This document shows, piece by piece, positions 1 through 11,302 of a DNA stretch of 64,000 bases. This DNA is from Hesseltinella vesiculosa (Eukaryota > Mucoromycota > Mucoromycetes > Mucorales > Cunninghamellaceae): NCBI GenBank assembly GCA_002104935.1, contig MCGT01000017.1:456001-520000 (forward strand), read 5' to 3'. Every line of letters starts with the position of its first letter. Position 1 is the stretch's first letter. The translations under genes were made by a program, and so were the position numbers. The notes beneath the pieces were generated by a model, which saw only the letters and a list, made by a program, of their open reading frames with translations, searched no databases and was not told the DNA's origin.

Positions 1-3000
1 TTGTTTTTGATTTGGCGTACATTTTGACAAGATCATGAATGATGGACGTCGCTGACTGCACAACGGATTCTCTCATGTGGGGCACATTTGGATCCAATGT
101 TTTCACCACAGCTTCAATAACTTGGTGTACATGTCCATAAATTAGCATGGGATTCTAAAACACGATACAGAAAGAGAACGATGGCAGGGTAAGCCAGGAT
201 CCCGTTATTTTTTTTTTTACAGCGTACCTTTCGTGTAAACGAAGAGATGATGCTGAGGTGACCAAGACATTTGTGGATGGATTTTGTGTGGATGATATCG
301 TAAATCAGCGTGCCAATGACCAGAGGAACATGATCGTTACGCGCAAACGTAAAAATGGCTTGCTTGGCGTATTGGCGCACGGTCTGGCGAAGGTGCACAG
401 GCATGGCGGCCAGCAAGGGCAGAGTCTCGCCAGTCAATGTCATGGAGGAGGTCGCCGGAGATTGGGAAGCGGTTCCAGAAGAACCTGTAGCTTGTTGCTT
501 GGCAGTGACGTTGCTGCTGGCATAAGCAAAGATGGTGCGAAGGACATTGGACGTGTTGATATACGTTTCCCAGGTCTGGCACCCCTCGCTGAGCAACTGC
601 ATGGAGGCTGTGAGTTTCGTAAGTTGCATCGACATATCACTCGTGACTCCTGTGGTGTGGCTGCTGCTGCCGGTCTGGGCTGTGCCGGCAGTGCTGCTGC
701 TGGTTGTCGAATGGGAATGGGTCACTGGCATGTCCATGATATCGCCGTCCGACAGCAACAGGGTTAAGCTCAAGGCTGTGTCCTTCCGTACACTAAAACC
801 GCCAAGCATAATGTCATGGTCAGCAAATGCCATCAACAGCGCAAAGGTGGATCTACCTGTCCTCTAATAAACCAGGATTATCACAACCAATCAGGCCAAG
901 CACAATGGTTGCGCGCGTCATCATCGCCTGCATGTCAGCATCGTTCTTGGTGCTGCTGATCGGCAAAAACGTTCGCCAGTAGTTCACCAGATCGTGAAAG
1001 CTTGCTTCGTCCAGCTGTGTCACATTGAATGAAAAGAGTCGACGCGCTGAAGAACGTCAGATACCAAAAAAAAAATTAGTATTATTACAGTGCAAACTCT
1101 TTGATGTCATCACCTTTTTCGTCTTGCCAATGCCGACAAAGGAAAGGCAGGGATGGGCTGATCCAACTGGGTCCAACTTTGTCAGGAAGCGCAGCAAAGT
1201 AACTAGCCAGGCGCCCCATCGTTGTGCCTAATAATGAAAATGCATGAATGTCCGTCGTCTTTTGTTCTCTTTTTACCATCAGCGTCCACAGCATCCATCA
1301 GAAAGGCAATAGATAGTAACCTCATGGCTGTGACGGTGGCAGAGTTGGACCAAGACTGCCGTTGGTCCTGGGTAGGCACGAGCATGGACATGTAGCTCTG
1401 AGGTCCCTTGATGGCAAAACTAAGCCCTGACTGGCGACTTGGTTCATCAGGCATCATCCATTGCTGTTGGCAATGGGATTCTAGCGAAGGCTCAATGCCT
1501 TTGGTGAGTAGGGCACTCATGACGGCCGAGCCTAACTCGCGCTTAGCCAGCCGATGGTCGTTTCTTTTGCTGCCGATTTGCGCGTTGTCCAGGTCGTCGT
1601 CCAGGCGAATATCCAACGGATCCAATTTTTCAGGAGCATAATGACTGGCGTTGGTATTAGGCGAGGACATGGAAGCGATGAAAAGGGAGGACGAAGATGG
1701 TTGGGGCGGCGGAGATAAAATAGGAACTGTTGCATTCGCGCTGTGTGTGTCCATGGAGCTGGTGGACATCGAAGGCACAATCTGCAGTTGCTTTGCATAC
1801 GCTTCATTTGGCTGTTTCAATTCAAAGGCAAGTCGGCGAATATTCACAGTGAACACTTGCGCCATCAGAGACTTGGTAAACATATCTGTTCCAATATACA
1901 TGCGATCAAAGTATGGAGTGAGTTATTTTATTTTTTGGTTCCTTTTTTTTTTACCAGAACTCGTTGATGTCACAGATCGAGCTTGTACTGTCAAGTTTGC
2001 ATTTTGTTTCCTGGATGTGGGCTGGTCCAGATAATTGATTGGCCAGCGGTCATCCTGCTTGACTAGACGTGATGTTTTGCTGTCCAGCATACGATCCAAA
2101 TAGCCAGCTTGCAACTAAAGAGGCAACACTGGTCATTTTGGAAATACCCAGGCGCTTGGTCAGCTTACCTCCCATACTGAAACAGAGCCGTTGCCGTAAC
2201 CAAGCAGCACTAAATCCTCGGCTGCACGCCACTGGATCCACGTCAATGGGTACTGGTATCCAGGGATAATGTACAAGCTACCAAAGAAAAAAACAGGTCA
2301 GTGGTCCGTGGGAAAGGAGGCACTGCTTTTTTTTTTTGTCGATTTACCAAGTCATGGATTCCACGGAAATCAAGGCGATGGAATTGTCATAGGCAATGGA
2401 TACAACACAACTCCTAATCTTGGCATCGCATTGTTCAGCAGGTTCCACAAAGGACTTGATCGGTGATGCATGGGCGGCAAAGGATGCCACAAATTTACCG
2501 TTGCTAGATAGAATTATCATGAGATGGTCTGGGGCCAAGCGGTCACATGTCTTACATCAGGTTCCAAATTTTGACGCAGCCGTCCCGGCCACCAGAAAGC
2601 AAGTGCTTGGGGTCTGAGCCAACGTGGTCAGGCACCAATAGGCAAGTCACCTTTCCGTCATGGGCTCGCTCAAATATGCGGGTATCTTGGCGTTGCTCAA
2701 TGTGTTTTGGCATCTCATTCAATGACAACATGGCAATCGATAGCGGAATAACAGTAATTGTCCCCGAAGCTTTGTACGGGCGCCCAGAAAAGAAAGCCCT
2801 TGTGAGCACCAGGTCAGAGTGTTGATGCTATTCTTACCATAGCCAATAGCCAAATGGTTAGAGCTGACGGGGATAGTGGTGGTGATCACTGATTCGTTTT
2901 GTGTGGGCTGGATGGGCCATATGGATGCCAGAGACTGAGCTAAAGAGGTAGAAGAAACCTGAGTGCCTTTTTACCCATCTCTTTTATCTTTACCATTATC

Positions 3001-4565
3001 CCGCGTAATGGCCTTGGCTGATGAGGTTGTGCTCAAAAGGATACGGTCTAGGCAAAAGATATTGCTATCATCACGGTTGAGCAGAGTCAATAGGGCGATT
3101 TTTCTGTCCTCCATGGGGCAGATCACGGTCATGCAGCAGCAGCTGTCATCTAGTCGACGCGTCAGACCCTGCTACTTTTTTTTTTTTCAGAGTTACCGAG
3201 AAGAGTATACGAAGAAATCAAATTGGCGCTAAGAAATAAAAGTCGCGCATCGGTAAGTGACGATGTTGAATTTTGGTTCATTCGTTTACCTGGCAAAGTT
3301 TTGCAATGTGTCCTGATTGGCACAGTTCGGAGGCTCAAGTTGATAGATGGATACATTTCCTTTCTGCAAAATATAAAAAGGATCAGACGTTTCCCCTGTC
3401 CACAGCTCTCCTGTCATGCCAGGAACTTGCATTTGTCCAAGCAAAGAGTTGCTTGGAATCGATGATGTGGGCCCCGGCCCATTCCGCCAAAAGGTCTTGC
3501 TCGTCAGCATGCAAAGGAAAATGCAGGACGTATTCTTTGTGTTCACCGTCGAGTTGGAATCCCAGGACCTTGTGACGCGTGACAAGAATCAGTAAAGACA
3601 GTGATGGGTCATACATTAAATCAACCGCGCTATCGCCACACTCTACAATTTGGGTCATGTTGTGCTTGATGTCCTCTCTAACTTTGAGTAGTGTCATGTT
3701 GCTTAAATCTACGTCCCATCTATCCAGCTGGCCATCTGTTGTACAAGTCATCAATCGTGTCCTTTGATCTACTATTCTCGTTAAACAAGAGGTGGGTAAA
3801 ATGCCGTCGTGTTGCACATCGGTATTCTCGCCTTACGCGGGTCAAAGTAGCTTGTGCACACCACCCAGTTTGGATGACCACCCCATACACGGACGACTTC
3901 CAAGGTGCTTGCACTTAGAATATATATCTCACTACATTGGCCACAGCAGTAGATGTATTCATCGGACAGCTGAATGGAAAAATGAAGGGGTCAGCGCGGC
4001 CGGTCGCAAAATAAGAAAATAGAGCAGACGAGACTCACTTGCGAGAATACTTTGAGTTGGGTAGGTACATTGCACAAGATGTTATTCACCAATTGGCACC
4101 GTCCATCAAGAACGTTCCATTTCGCAATCTCACTATTTTCAATACCATGGAGTGCTGATCAATAAACCATGAAAATGAAAAAATAAGAGAGCGTCGATTA
4201 TTTCTTACCCAGAGGCGTCTGCGCTAACCAGTGTTAGTTCCAGCTGACCATGGGGCTTTGTTTCCAACACGCACAATGCCGTCACTGACTGTGTATGGCC
4301 TGTAAAAAGAAACTTTGCCTAAATATATGACAGTTAGATCACCATGAGTATTGGCAGGAGGGTTCTAAAGAGAAGCATCCACCGTGAAACCAAAAAAAAA
4401 AAAAATCACCTGGAATTGCGTATCGGTGAGAGTATAGACCCAAATGTGACCATTGCTTTGACCGATGTAGACAAAAGGATATCGGAATGTCAGGCATGTT
4501 ACTTTTTCATGGTTGATATACTGATGCCAAGCGACAAGAGGTAAATGCAGTGAAGCTGATGCCAT
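1..4565 (-). CDS. WDR7: Rabconnectin-3 beta / WDR7-like WD40 protein (3' end off the left edge)
   Basis: Large WD40 and helical-repeat protein; in animals WDR7 partners DMXL proteins and regulates V-ATPase assembly on vesicles. The start chosen is the Met at 4565 (MASASLHLPLVAW), followed at once by a WD-like stretch. The gene is cut by many short introns with T-rich tracts. Diagnostic WD blocks are HDGKVTCLLVPDHVG and LLSGGRDGCVKIWNL (about 2560-2680), then FAAHASPIKSFVEP and SIAYDNSIALISVES (2350-2500), then WIQWRAAEDLVLLGYGNG (about 2190-2270). They occur in the same order as in WDR7. The helical C-terminal half is at 1-1900 (ATIVLGLIG near 900; WETYINTSNVLRTIF near 540). No stop codon is reached, so the C terminus, with its last WD repeats, is missing. 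The exact exon chain was not closed by me. Family identity is fairly sure; the vesicle role is from family knowledge. Confidence 0.8.
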
Positions 4566-4918
4566 GCCACGCAGCCAGAAAAAAAAAAAAAGAAAAAAGG
4601 AAGAAGTGAGAGTTTTTCGGTTGGCGCTGCCGCATTTTTGTTTTCGCCTGTGCCTGTTGACTGACCGCCGTCTTTTCCCCTGTTTCCCTTTCGATGAGCC
4701 TTTATTTTAATTCGTTCGTTAAATCAGTTCGTAGCAAATCTCGATCAAGTGCAAAAACAATGAGTGACTAATGATTTTGGACCGTTCACGGTGCTTCGTC
4801 GTTTAGCACCGAACTAAAGCCTAAAACTGCAGCGTGGCTGGGTGGGTGCATATGTTTGACTTCTGTATCCACCGTGCTCACCACAGTACTGCTATTAGTG
4901 GATCATGCAGTTACAGTA
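4566..4918. other. 5' flank of the WDR7-like gene, up to the Tc1 element
   Basis: About 350 bp upstream of the WDR7-like start. It holds A-runs next to the start and AT-rich sequence, but no recognisable ORF. The Tc1 element begins at its far end, so the promoter of the WDR7-like gene has a transposon about 350 bp upstream. Confidence 0.5.
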
Positions 4919-4945
4919 CAGTGACCGGACAAAAAAAAGTACCCC
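4919..4945 (+). repeat. Left terminal inverted repeat of the Tc1 element
   Basis: Starts CAGTGACCGGAC, then eight A and GTACCCC. It is the inverted match of 6248-6274 and abuts TA at 4917-4918. Confidence 0.9.
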
Positions 4946-5119
4946 TTTTCCTTTTCCGTCACACCTTGCATAAATCTTCAGAGTTAATAAATACAACCTT
5001 TCTTGAAGACCAATCGATCGATCCTGCTGGAAATTTCGTATATGATTCAGTTACGGATATTTATTCCTTAGTAAAAAAATCTTTGTCATTGTGCTTATGA
5101 AAAAAAATTGAAGTTGAGA

Positions 5120-6148
5120 TCAATAGCGAGTAGGTCCGCCACGATTGCAAATAACAGCTTGCATTCTCAACCTCATGCTGGAGATGTATTTATTGAAGTC
5201 GTCCTCAGTAAACTCGTTCCACACCTCCTGGAGAACCTTCCGGAACTCAGGAAGCTTCATCCCTTCATGAAATCTAAGATTGACGCGAAGCTTCATAATA
5301 CCCCACAAATTCTCGATCGGGTTGAGATCTGGCGACTGCGCCGGCCAGTCCAATTTAACGATCCCTCGCTTTTGACGCCAAGCCTTGGTGAGGTTGCTCC
5401 TGTGGATGGGAGCCCCATCTTCCATCAATACGAAATCGTTGCCATGGGCTTCCATAAAGGTCGTAAGAGGTCCGTTGTAGACCTGTTTAAGGTAGTCCTT
5501 GGATGTGCTACAAGTCTTGCGGTCGTTGGCACCCTCCTTCTCGAAAAAGACAAGCTCTGTCTTCTGTCCATGCATGATGCCTCCCCACACCATCTGGGAG
5601 GTACGTCCGCTCTTAAAAGTGGGCTGCAGGTTATCGGGGTGGTCGCCTTCATTATCTTTTCTCCATACGCGAACCCTGCGGGAATTCTTTCCAATTTCAA
5701 ACGTAGATTCATCGGACCATAATACCTTCTTCCATTGTTCTTGCGTCCAGTGAAGATGTTTTCTAGCGAAAGAGACTCGTGCTTTACGCTGTTGTTTGTT
5801 TATAAACGGTTTTTTCTTGGCAACTCTCGAATGGATGCCCATTGCATGTAGGTGACGTCGAAGTGTACGGTTGCTCACTTTAATAGCAAGCATTAGTCGT
5901 AATTGATCTAATGTAGCTCGTCTGTGCTTTCTTGCCAAACGTCCCAAACTACTCAAGTCATACTTCGAAAGCTTTCTTGGGCGACCAGATCCTTTCATCC
6001 GTTCGAATGATCCGCGTTCATTGTACTTCTTTATCGTGAGCCTAATCGTTCTACGTGTAACATGAAATTGGCGGCTAAGTGATGTCGTAGAGATCCCTCG
6101 GTAATGCAATGCAACCACTTGAGCCTTATCCTCAACTTTCAGAACCAT
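5120..6148 (-). CDS. Tc1-family DDE transposase (342 aa)
   Basis: Cuts and pastes the surrounding element. The N-terminal half has the two helix-turn-helix (paired-like) domains (LHYRGISTTSLSRQF, then NRTLRRHLHAMGIHSR) joined by a GSGRPRK linker of the GRPR type. The catalytic triad is complete: D in WSDESTFE, D in MEDGAPIHR, E in SPDLNPIENLW. There are 34 residues between the last two, so it is DD34E, the Tc1 signature. I start at ATG 6148 (MVLKVEDKAQ); an upstream in-frame GTG extension would run through an A-tract next to the TIR and is unlikely. The reading frame is unbroken from start to stop and has the normal family length, so the protein could be active. Confidence 0.93.
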   Translation of the reverse strand: MVLKVEDKAQVVALHYRGISTTSLSRQFHVTRRTIRLTIKKYNERGSFERMKGSGRPRKLSKYDLSSLGRLARKHRRATLDQLRLMLAIKVSNRTLRRHLHAMGIHSRVAKKKPFINKQQRKARVSFARKHLHWTQEQWKKVLWSDESTFEIGKNSRRVRVWRKDNEGDHPDNLQPTFKSGRTSQMVWGGIMHGQKTELVFFEKEGANDRKTCSTSKDYLKQVYNGPLTTFMEAHGNDFVLMEDGAPIHRSNLTKAWRQKRGIVKLDWPAQSPDLNPIENLWGIMKLRVNLRFHEGMKLPEFRKVLQEVWNEFTEDDFNKYISSMRLRMQAVICNRGGPTRY

Positions 6149-6247
6149 TCGAAGCGAAAAAAAAAAAACATTCCCCGCACTCTCAGGGTACGAAATCACT
6201 GCGCTCTTATTGGACGAATTTCACTGGGCAATTCCGTTTTCGGAAAA

Positions 6248-6274
6248 GGGGTACTTTTTTTTGGCCGGCCACTG
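6248..6274 (-). repeat. Right terminal inverted repeat of the Tc1 element
   Basis: Ends GGCCGGCCACTG against TA at 6275-6276; inverted match of the left end with two substitutions in the outer part. Confidence 0.9.
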
Positions 6275-6452
6275 TACTGTGTGGGTACCAGGTGCACGTG
6301 GTGCAATGAATACACTCTACAGAAGAACCAATCAGCACCCATATTACGTGTTGGCTAAAATCACCTCATCCCGATGGGAAGCATTAAAGCATTCTTACCG
6401 ACGAGAGTGAAGTTAAAAAATAGAAAACTTCGTGTAGAACGGGAGTGCGTCA

Positions 6453-6602
6453 ATGGCATTGGTGTGGGTAAAAGCACATAGGGTGCTGAAGCTGCTGAAA
6501 AAAGATTCGACGGATGACATCTTGCATTTCCAAGCGGGAATGCTTGGTGTGTTTAGAGACATTTCCGCAGCTGACTTTATGACGGATGGCGTGCAGTGTT
6601 AG
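6453..6602 (+). CDS. Possible 49-residue ORF of unknown status
   Basis: Between the Tc1 element and the Crt10-like gene, an ATG at 6453 opens a 49-codon frame (starts MALVWVKAHRVL, contains HFQAGMLGVFRDIS). Its amphipathic, non-repetitive composition looks more gene-like than the surroundings. No family was recognised and no flanking exon could be joined. It may be chance or a relic. The rest of 6275-6876 is 3' flank of the Crt10-like gene with T/A runs near 6740. Confidence 0.15.
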   Translation: MALVWVKAHRVLKLLKKDSTDDILHFQAGMLGVFRDISAADFMTDGVQC

Positions 6603-6876
6603 TAAAGTCATTGCCATAGGTGCCAGGCGAGCATTCTCTGATTGGCATGATTTTCTTCGGCAACAACATTTGTCTCAAATTCTTGCTCTCTTGCAACTCT
6701 CACTTCTATCTATTAGCTCCAAAGTGTTGTTGAATCGTGTCCTTTTTTTTTTTTTCTTAAAAAGAAAAAAAGGAAGGCAGCCTTGGACTTGATTAAAAAT
6801 TGGCCCCACTGCCATCAATAGCCCAACGTCCTACGCACCAAATCTGGTAAAAGAACTGCACTGATTTTTATTAAGA

Positions 6877-9207
6877 CTATGCGTGAAACATCAAGGAATA
6901 ATCTGGATCTGAAGAGGTGATTTGGTAAGAAAACATGGCGCCATCCAAATACACCAAGTCCACCTGGTATCTTGGATCTATCGCAGCAAGGCCTTGGGAG
7001 ATGCGGCGAACAGTAAGGCCATAGAGAGATGAATTGTGCAAGCCTTCGGTTGGTAAATAGCGCTCATGGTTGAAGAAATAGACACTGTGGCCACTGGGTA
7101 ACTGCACTTGCAGGATTCGCACCAGGGCAACACAGCCTTTTTGCGAGGCCAGCACACAAAGTTCCAATTCAGGAATCCATTCCAAAAATACCAGCCTGTC
7201 AAAGAGAGAGAGATCTGAATCATTGCGGATATCCACTTTGCTGATGATCCGGTTTTGGAATTGCAGGGTTGTAAAATGCAAGGGATGTTGTTGGGTTAGG
7301 TGTGGATTGTACTGCAACAAATGCAAGTCCAACTGCGTCGTCAGGAGCAAGAGGTCATGAAGTGGGGCTTGTGCTAGCCTGCTGTCACTATTGCTGATAT
7401 CCACCACGGGTGAGTGCGTCGTAGGTGATGATGTGGGAGTTCTGGAAGCTATTTAAAACAGGAGTAGGTAAATCATACGTACAGCATTTTTTTTTCATTG
7501 TCTTTCGAATTAGACCAAGAGGTCCATTACAAGATTCGCTTGCAGCACTGGTATCAGTATAGCCATTTTCCATTTCCAAATCTTGGTTCCAGTCATACTG
7601 TTGTTCGCCATGGTCATAGTCGCCAGGTACAGAAGTCAGATTGTCGCTGCCACGGGGGAATATGGTCATTGGCGCAAAACCATTCGTGACAACGCCTTGC
7701 ACAGGGGAATCCCAGCTGTCTTGTTGAACAACACCTTCCGATGTAGGTGGTATTGACGTAGAAGCAGAGTCGTTTAGCGATGGATCGGCAGCCTCTTGTT
7801 CCAATTGCGCTTCTTGGGTCCAGCGCAAAAAGTTAAAGGCACTTGGGTCGCGCTGGCGGATCAGGTCAAAGATCAGGCGCTGGGCATTTTCGGAGAATGG
7901 AGCACTGCGGCGGGAGAAAAAGAAGCGAGCCAGATCTTCGAAATCAAGTACACCACTCTGATCCTCATCATCGTCGTCGCTGTCATAAAGGCCCTGGCGA
8001 CCAAGGCGTATCATGGGATACGGGGCCGAATGAGATACTGGGATGTTGTTCATGGATTCGGCCTGTCGCGTGGTTAGTTTGCGCTCCAAGCTCCTTGAGA
8101 GAGCAGATGACCGGCACTCGACTCTTTTGAATTGGCCGGGTGGGATGAACTTGGCACCCCAACACCTGTATGAAGAGGTGTTAAAATAAATACGGCAGCA
8201 GGTGAATGCAGGTCGCGATTCCCTCCATTCATTACCAGCTTCGGCGATGGTGGGACTGGCTTCCAAGTGTACGTTGCGCGATTTGCTGACCTGTCGAGAG
8301 GTCCCAGAGGCGACAAGTAGCATCAATGGATCCTGAGATAAGGAATCGGCCTGTGGAATCGATGTCGATGCTTGGGATGTTGTGGTTATGACCTTCCAAG
8401 GTCAGGTTGGTTTGTTGGCTGAGCACATTATTGACCGGTAGGTCCAGCATGGTAGCCATGTTGAAAACCTTGATCTTGTAATTGTTGGCAGATACAGCCA
8501 GGAGCCCTGATTCATGGATGGCAATGCCCCAGGTCGATGTTCCTTGGTCGTTTGTATCGTGAAAAAGAACGGGTGGCTGGTCATTGCGGTCATTGAACTC
8601 GATGGCATCTAGGCGCCAGGCATAAACCTCGCCCATATCACCCACAGCCACAAGGATCTCGATCTCCTTTGTCATATGACCAATTTTGATGGCATTGATG
8701 GACGAATCTGACTAAAATGCAAAGGAAATGAAGTTAGAGTGCCACTCGAGCGAACCATCTGTTCATTTGCTTTGCCACTTGCCGCAAACTCAGGACGCAG
8801 TAAGCCAACAGGGTCAAAAGAGATAGCACGTCCAGATATCCTGTGTACACGGATAGCATTATTGGCAGCTAGAAGAAAAGAAGGAAAAAAATAATAAATG
8901 CCAGGGGCATGGTTACCATGGTATCTTGTATCATACCAATGAAATACAAACTGGGATCGATTCGGCTAGTCGCGCATAAATTCATTTTCTAGATACAATG
9001 CAAATGTTTGGAGGAGATGAGTGTGTCTTATTAGGAGTGCGGTTGTGGATTGAAAAAAAAAAAATGTACCCATGTTTGAAAATCATTGCAAGGTAAATGT
9101 CGATCTGCTGTGTCATTGATCTCCAGTTGCTGGTATCTAAGAAAGGCTACATGGGCTGGCTGTTGGCTGTTATCCGTTGAAGAGGTATGTCCATTATTGT
9201 CCTGCAT
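6877..9207 (-). CDS. CRT10: Crt10-family WD40 protein
   Basis: Yeast Crt10 is linked to transcriptional control of ribonucleotide reductase genes; the role here is only inferred. The start used is ATG 9207 (MQDNNGHTSS). Exon 1 is 9070-9207 and exon 2 is 8937-8988 (MNLCATSRIDPSLYF), with later exons down to a stop at 6877. Family hallmarks in order: ANNAIRVHRI, STWGIAIHESGLLAVSAN with NYKIKVFN, GHNHNIPSIDID, a WD-type ISGSIDATCRLWDL, an acidic serine-rich insertion (about 7700-8050), and the conserved WIPELELCVLASQKGCVAL near the C terminus. An AG acceptor-like site lies two codons after the start (ATGCAG then GAC), so the true first exon could lie further upstream, near 9543. Confidence 0.78.
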
Positions 9208-9261
9208 TATAATTTTAAACAACAAAATGAAAAAAAAAAAAAAAAAAAAAAAAACCGTTGA

Positions 9262-9543
9262 GAGTAAATGAAATGGGAAAAAAGGCAGTGTGCGATCGAA
9301 CAGCCGAACGAAATTGTCTGTGGCATTACTGCCTAAAACAACACAATTAGCTAAAAAAAAAAAAAAAAAAAGAAAAATTGATTAAAGTTTACCAACTATT
9401 CCAGTAAGAGAAAGAGCAGTGTTCCAAAACCACCATCGCATATGCTTTTTTAAAGCATCAAAGAGCCCCCGGATTTCCAAATTAAAAACCTGTGCTTCCC
9501 TCTGCTGCCTGAGAGGCTTTCCATAGAGTATTAATAAGGTCAT
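9262..9543 (-). CDS. Possible small two-exon gene or upstream exon of the Crt10 gene
   Basis: On the minus strand ATG 9543 opens MTLLILYGKPLRQQRE, then EIRGLFDALKKHMRWWFW and TALSLTGIVG. It ends at a GTAAAC donor; a T-rich stretch and TAG acceptor follow, then NCVVLGSNATDNFVRLFD in phase. After that the frame enters a 24-T run. The joined frame is coding-like in composition, but I do not recognise it. It may be the 5' part of the Crt10-like gene or a relic. Confidence 0.2.
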
Positions 9544-9554
9544 TTCTCGTTACA

Positions 9555-9800
9555 TTGTACTTGCGTGAAAAATGCGGGATGAATTTTTATTAGAACAATT
9601 GGCACTGCCATTTGTTACCAGATGGCCTTGGAATCGATTGTTTTGGGCTGGGGTCCAATCAAAGCTGATCAAATTTTTGGCTGGGTCAATGGAGCTGTTT
9701 TTTTTATTATCACTATTATTCTTGAATATGCGTATGTACACGAATTTCAAGATCGATCTAATCACTCAAAAGTGCTGTGCAGCATTTGCTTTTTTTTTTT
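9555..9800 (-). repeat. Copy of dispersed repeat family R1 (minus orientation)
   Basis: Read on the minus strand it follows the R1 layout: A-run, a GCTGCACAGCACTTTTGAGTG-like start, a GATCGATCTTGAAATT segment, then CCCAGCCAA and GATCAGCTTTGATT. Related copies lie near 10.1, 14.0, 29.1, 34.4 and 62.9 kb. No coding capacity is seen. Confidence 0.6.
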
Positions 9801-10074
9801 TTCAAATGAAGAAAGAAGTGGTTGACATATTCAATCTCCGAACAGTGTCTTCAATCTCTGGCTGGGCGCAAGATTCCAAAAGTATTCAAAGGTGCAATAC
9901 CCAAACTTCTTCAAATCAAGTCAAAAATACAATGCCTGGATTTGATGATGAAAGTACCTTGATCAAATCACACTAGCCGATGGCGAGAGCATTAACTCTC
10001 GTTGACATCCAAGTGTCCTCCGTGCATGACCAGGAATCGAAGATGCCGCGCGGCGCCTGAATATGGCAATCCGC

Positions 10075-10545
10075 TTTTTTTCTTGATTTTGAAAAAAAAA
10101 AAAATGCATAGACTGGCACAGCACGTTTGATTGATAGGATTGTCCTGGAAGTTGTATGGGTGCTCAAATGTACAGATAATAATGATACTGAAAAAATCAG
10201 TTCGACTGGTCAAGGTCATCCAGCCATCGCTTGACCAGTTTCATTTTGACACATCGGATTCCCCAGTGTTGTATTTCTGACAGCTAAACGTAAATATGGC
10301 TCCTTATTCATGATAAAAATGATAATGGGTAAATTGAAGCAAAGTGAAAAGATGTTAAACAAGCAACCTACCGAATACGTACGGTGCTTAACCTTTACAA
10401 TAAAAAACAGGCAGTAGAAAAGCGTAGGAAAAGTAGTTAAAAAAAAAACCAACCATTTTTTGCAAGGGGGATCCACAGTGGTTAAATTTCTTTAAGTAAA
10501 TTCACCCCAAATTTTGCAAACCAGTACAAAATGATAATAAGTGGC
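10075..10545 (+). repeat. Copy of dispersed repeat family R1 (plus orientation)
   Basis: Shares with the 34.4-kb copy the block GATACTGAAAAAATCAG, a GACTGGTCAAGGTCATCCAG-like segment, CATTTTGACACATCGGATT, and, further on, TTCACCCCAAATTTTGCAAA. About 150 bp of unrelated AT-rich sequence interrupts it (10300-10490). No gene is seen in it. Confidence 0.6.
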
Positions 10546-11302
10546 CTTGACTAAAACTTGCAGCTCTCTCAGGCACCAGAGAGAGTACGAAATGGCTGGT
10601 AAGCAAGCATGCGCTGAATGTTGATTTCTCCCACTCTTTCAATATGTATATTCACAGCTCAAAAGATACCTGGCTCTCCATTCATCATTTTCTTTGCATC
10701 CGGCAATCCATCGGTTACATCATATCTCATTTAAAAAGGCAAGGAGACTGATCCCTTTGTGGACTGTATATGGCGAGCAAATCAATCCAAAACCTTTCGC
10801 ATTTCGCACGAAGGCTGCACACGTGGGGCAATGAGATTAATACTCCCCAGCTTTTTCTCGTTTTTGAAAAAAAAGAAGCCAATGAGAGAATGGGTGGAGA
10901 ATTTGATGCAGAATTTGAAAGTATGTTTGATGCTGAAATAACCAGACCTACTGGTGGAGGGCACGTAGCCAGCTTTTGACGTCTCCGATTCCTCCGCCAA
11001 AAAAATAGCCTATCCATCTGCAACGCAACCACGTAGCCGCCAGGCCTATTATCATAAAAATTAAACGCCAACAACCAACGCCATATTTAAAAAGAGTGCA
11101 AGCTGATAAAAATGGCCCACGATTAGTGCTACAGCATTTCAGAACTGTTTCCCGTTGAGCTTCTGCCATTTCAAATACACGTCGAGGCACCAAATGGATG
11201 CAAAACTGGGTAGCCATACCGCTGTGTCATTTGTTTTTAATTAGGTAAAGAAAATTACAGCTAATTTTTTTATAGGTGGAGGTGATGGTTGAGTGGTGCA
11301 GG
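10546..11302. other. Gene-free stretch with decayed repeats
   Basis: No ORF with a recognisable product. A worn R1-like segment (CGTCTCCGATTCCTCCGCC, near 10980) is visible. The sequence from 11220 on is the 3' flank of the Zn2Cys6 gene. Confidence 0.45.

Larger units (their letters stand above)
4919..6274 (-). mobile_element. Intact Tc1/mariner element, 1356 bp, with TIRs and TA duplication
   Basis: A complete DNA transposon. Both ends begin CAGTG(A/G)CCGG and carry an A/T run followed by GTACCCCTTTTCC in inverted orientation. The element is flanked on each side by TA (4917-4918 and 6275-6276), the normal Tc1/mariner target duplication. One uninterrupted transposase gene fills the interior on the minus strand. 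The ends differ at only two of about 34 positions, and the ORF has no stop, so the copy looks young. It lies between the WDR7-like gene and the 3' end of the Crt10 homologue. Confidence 0.93.

Noticed and set aside
4472..4486. ATATCCTTTT on the minus strand, like a U12 donor
   Set aside because: Lies within the coding frame (RYPFVYIG) of the WDR7-like exon, with no branch site or exon break nearby.
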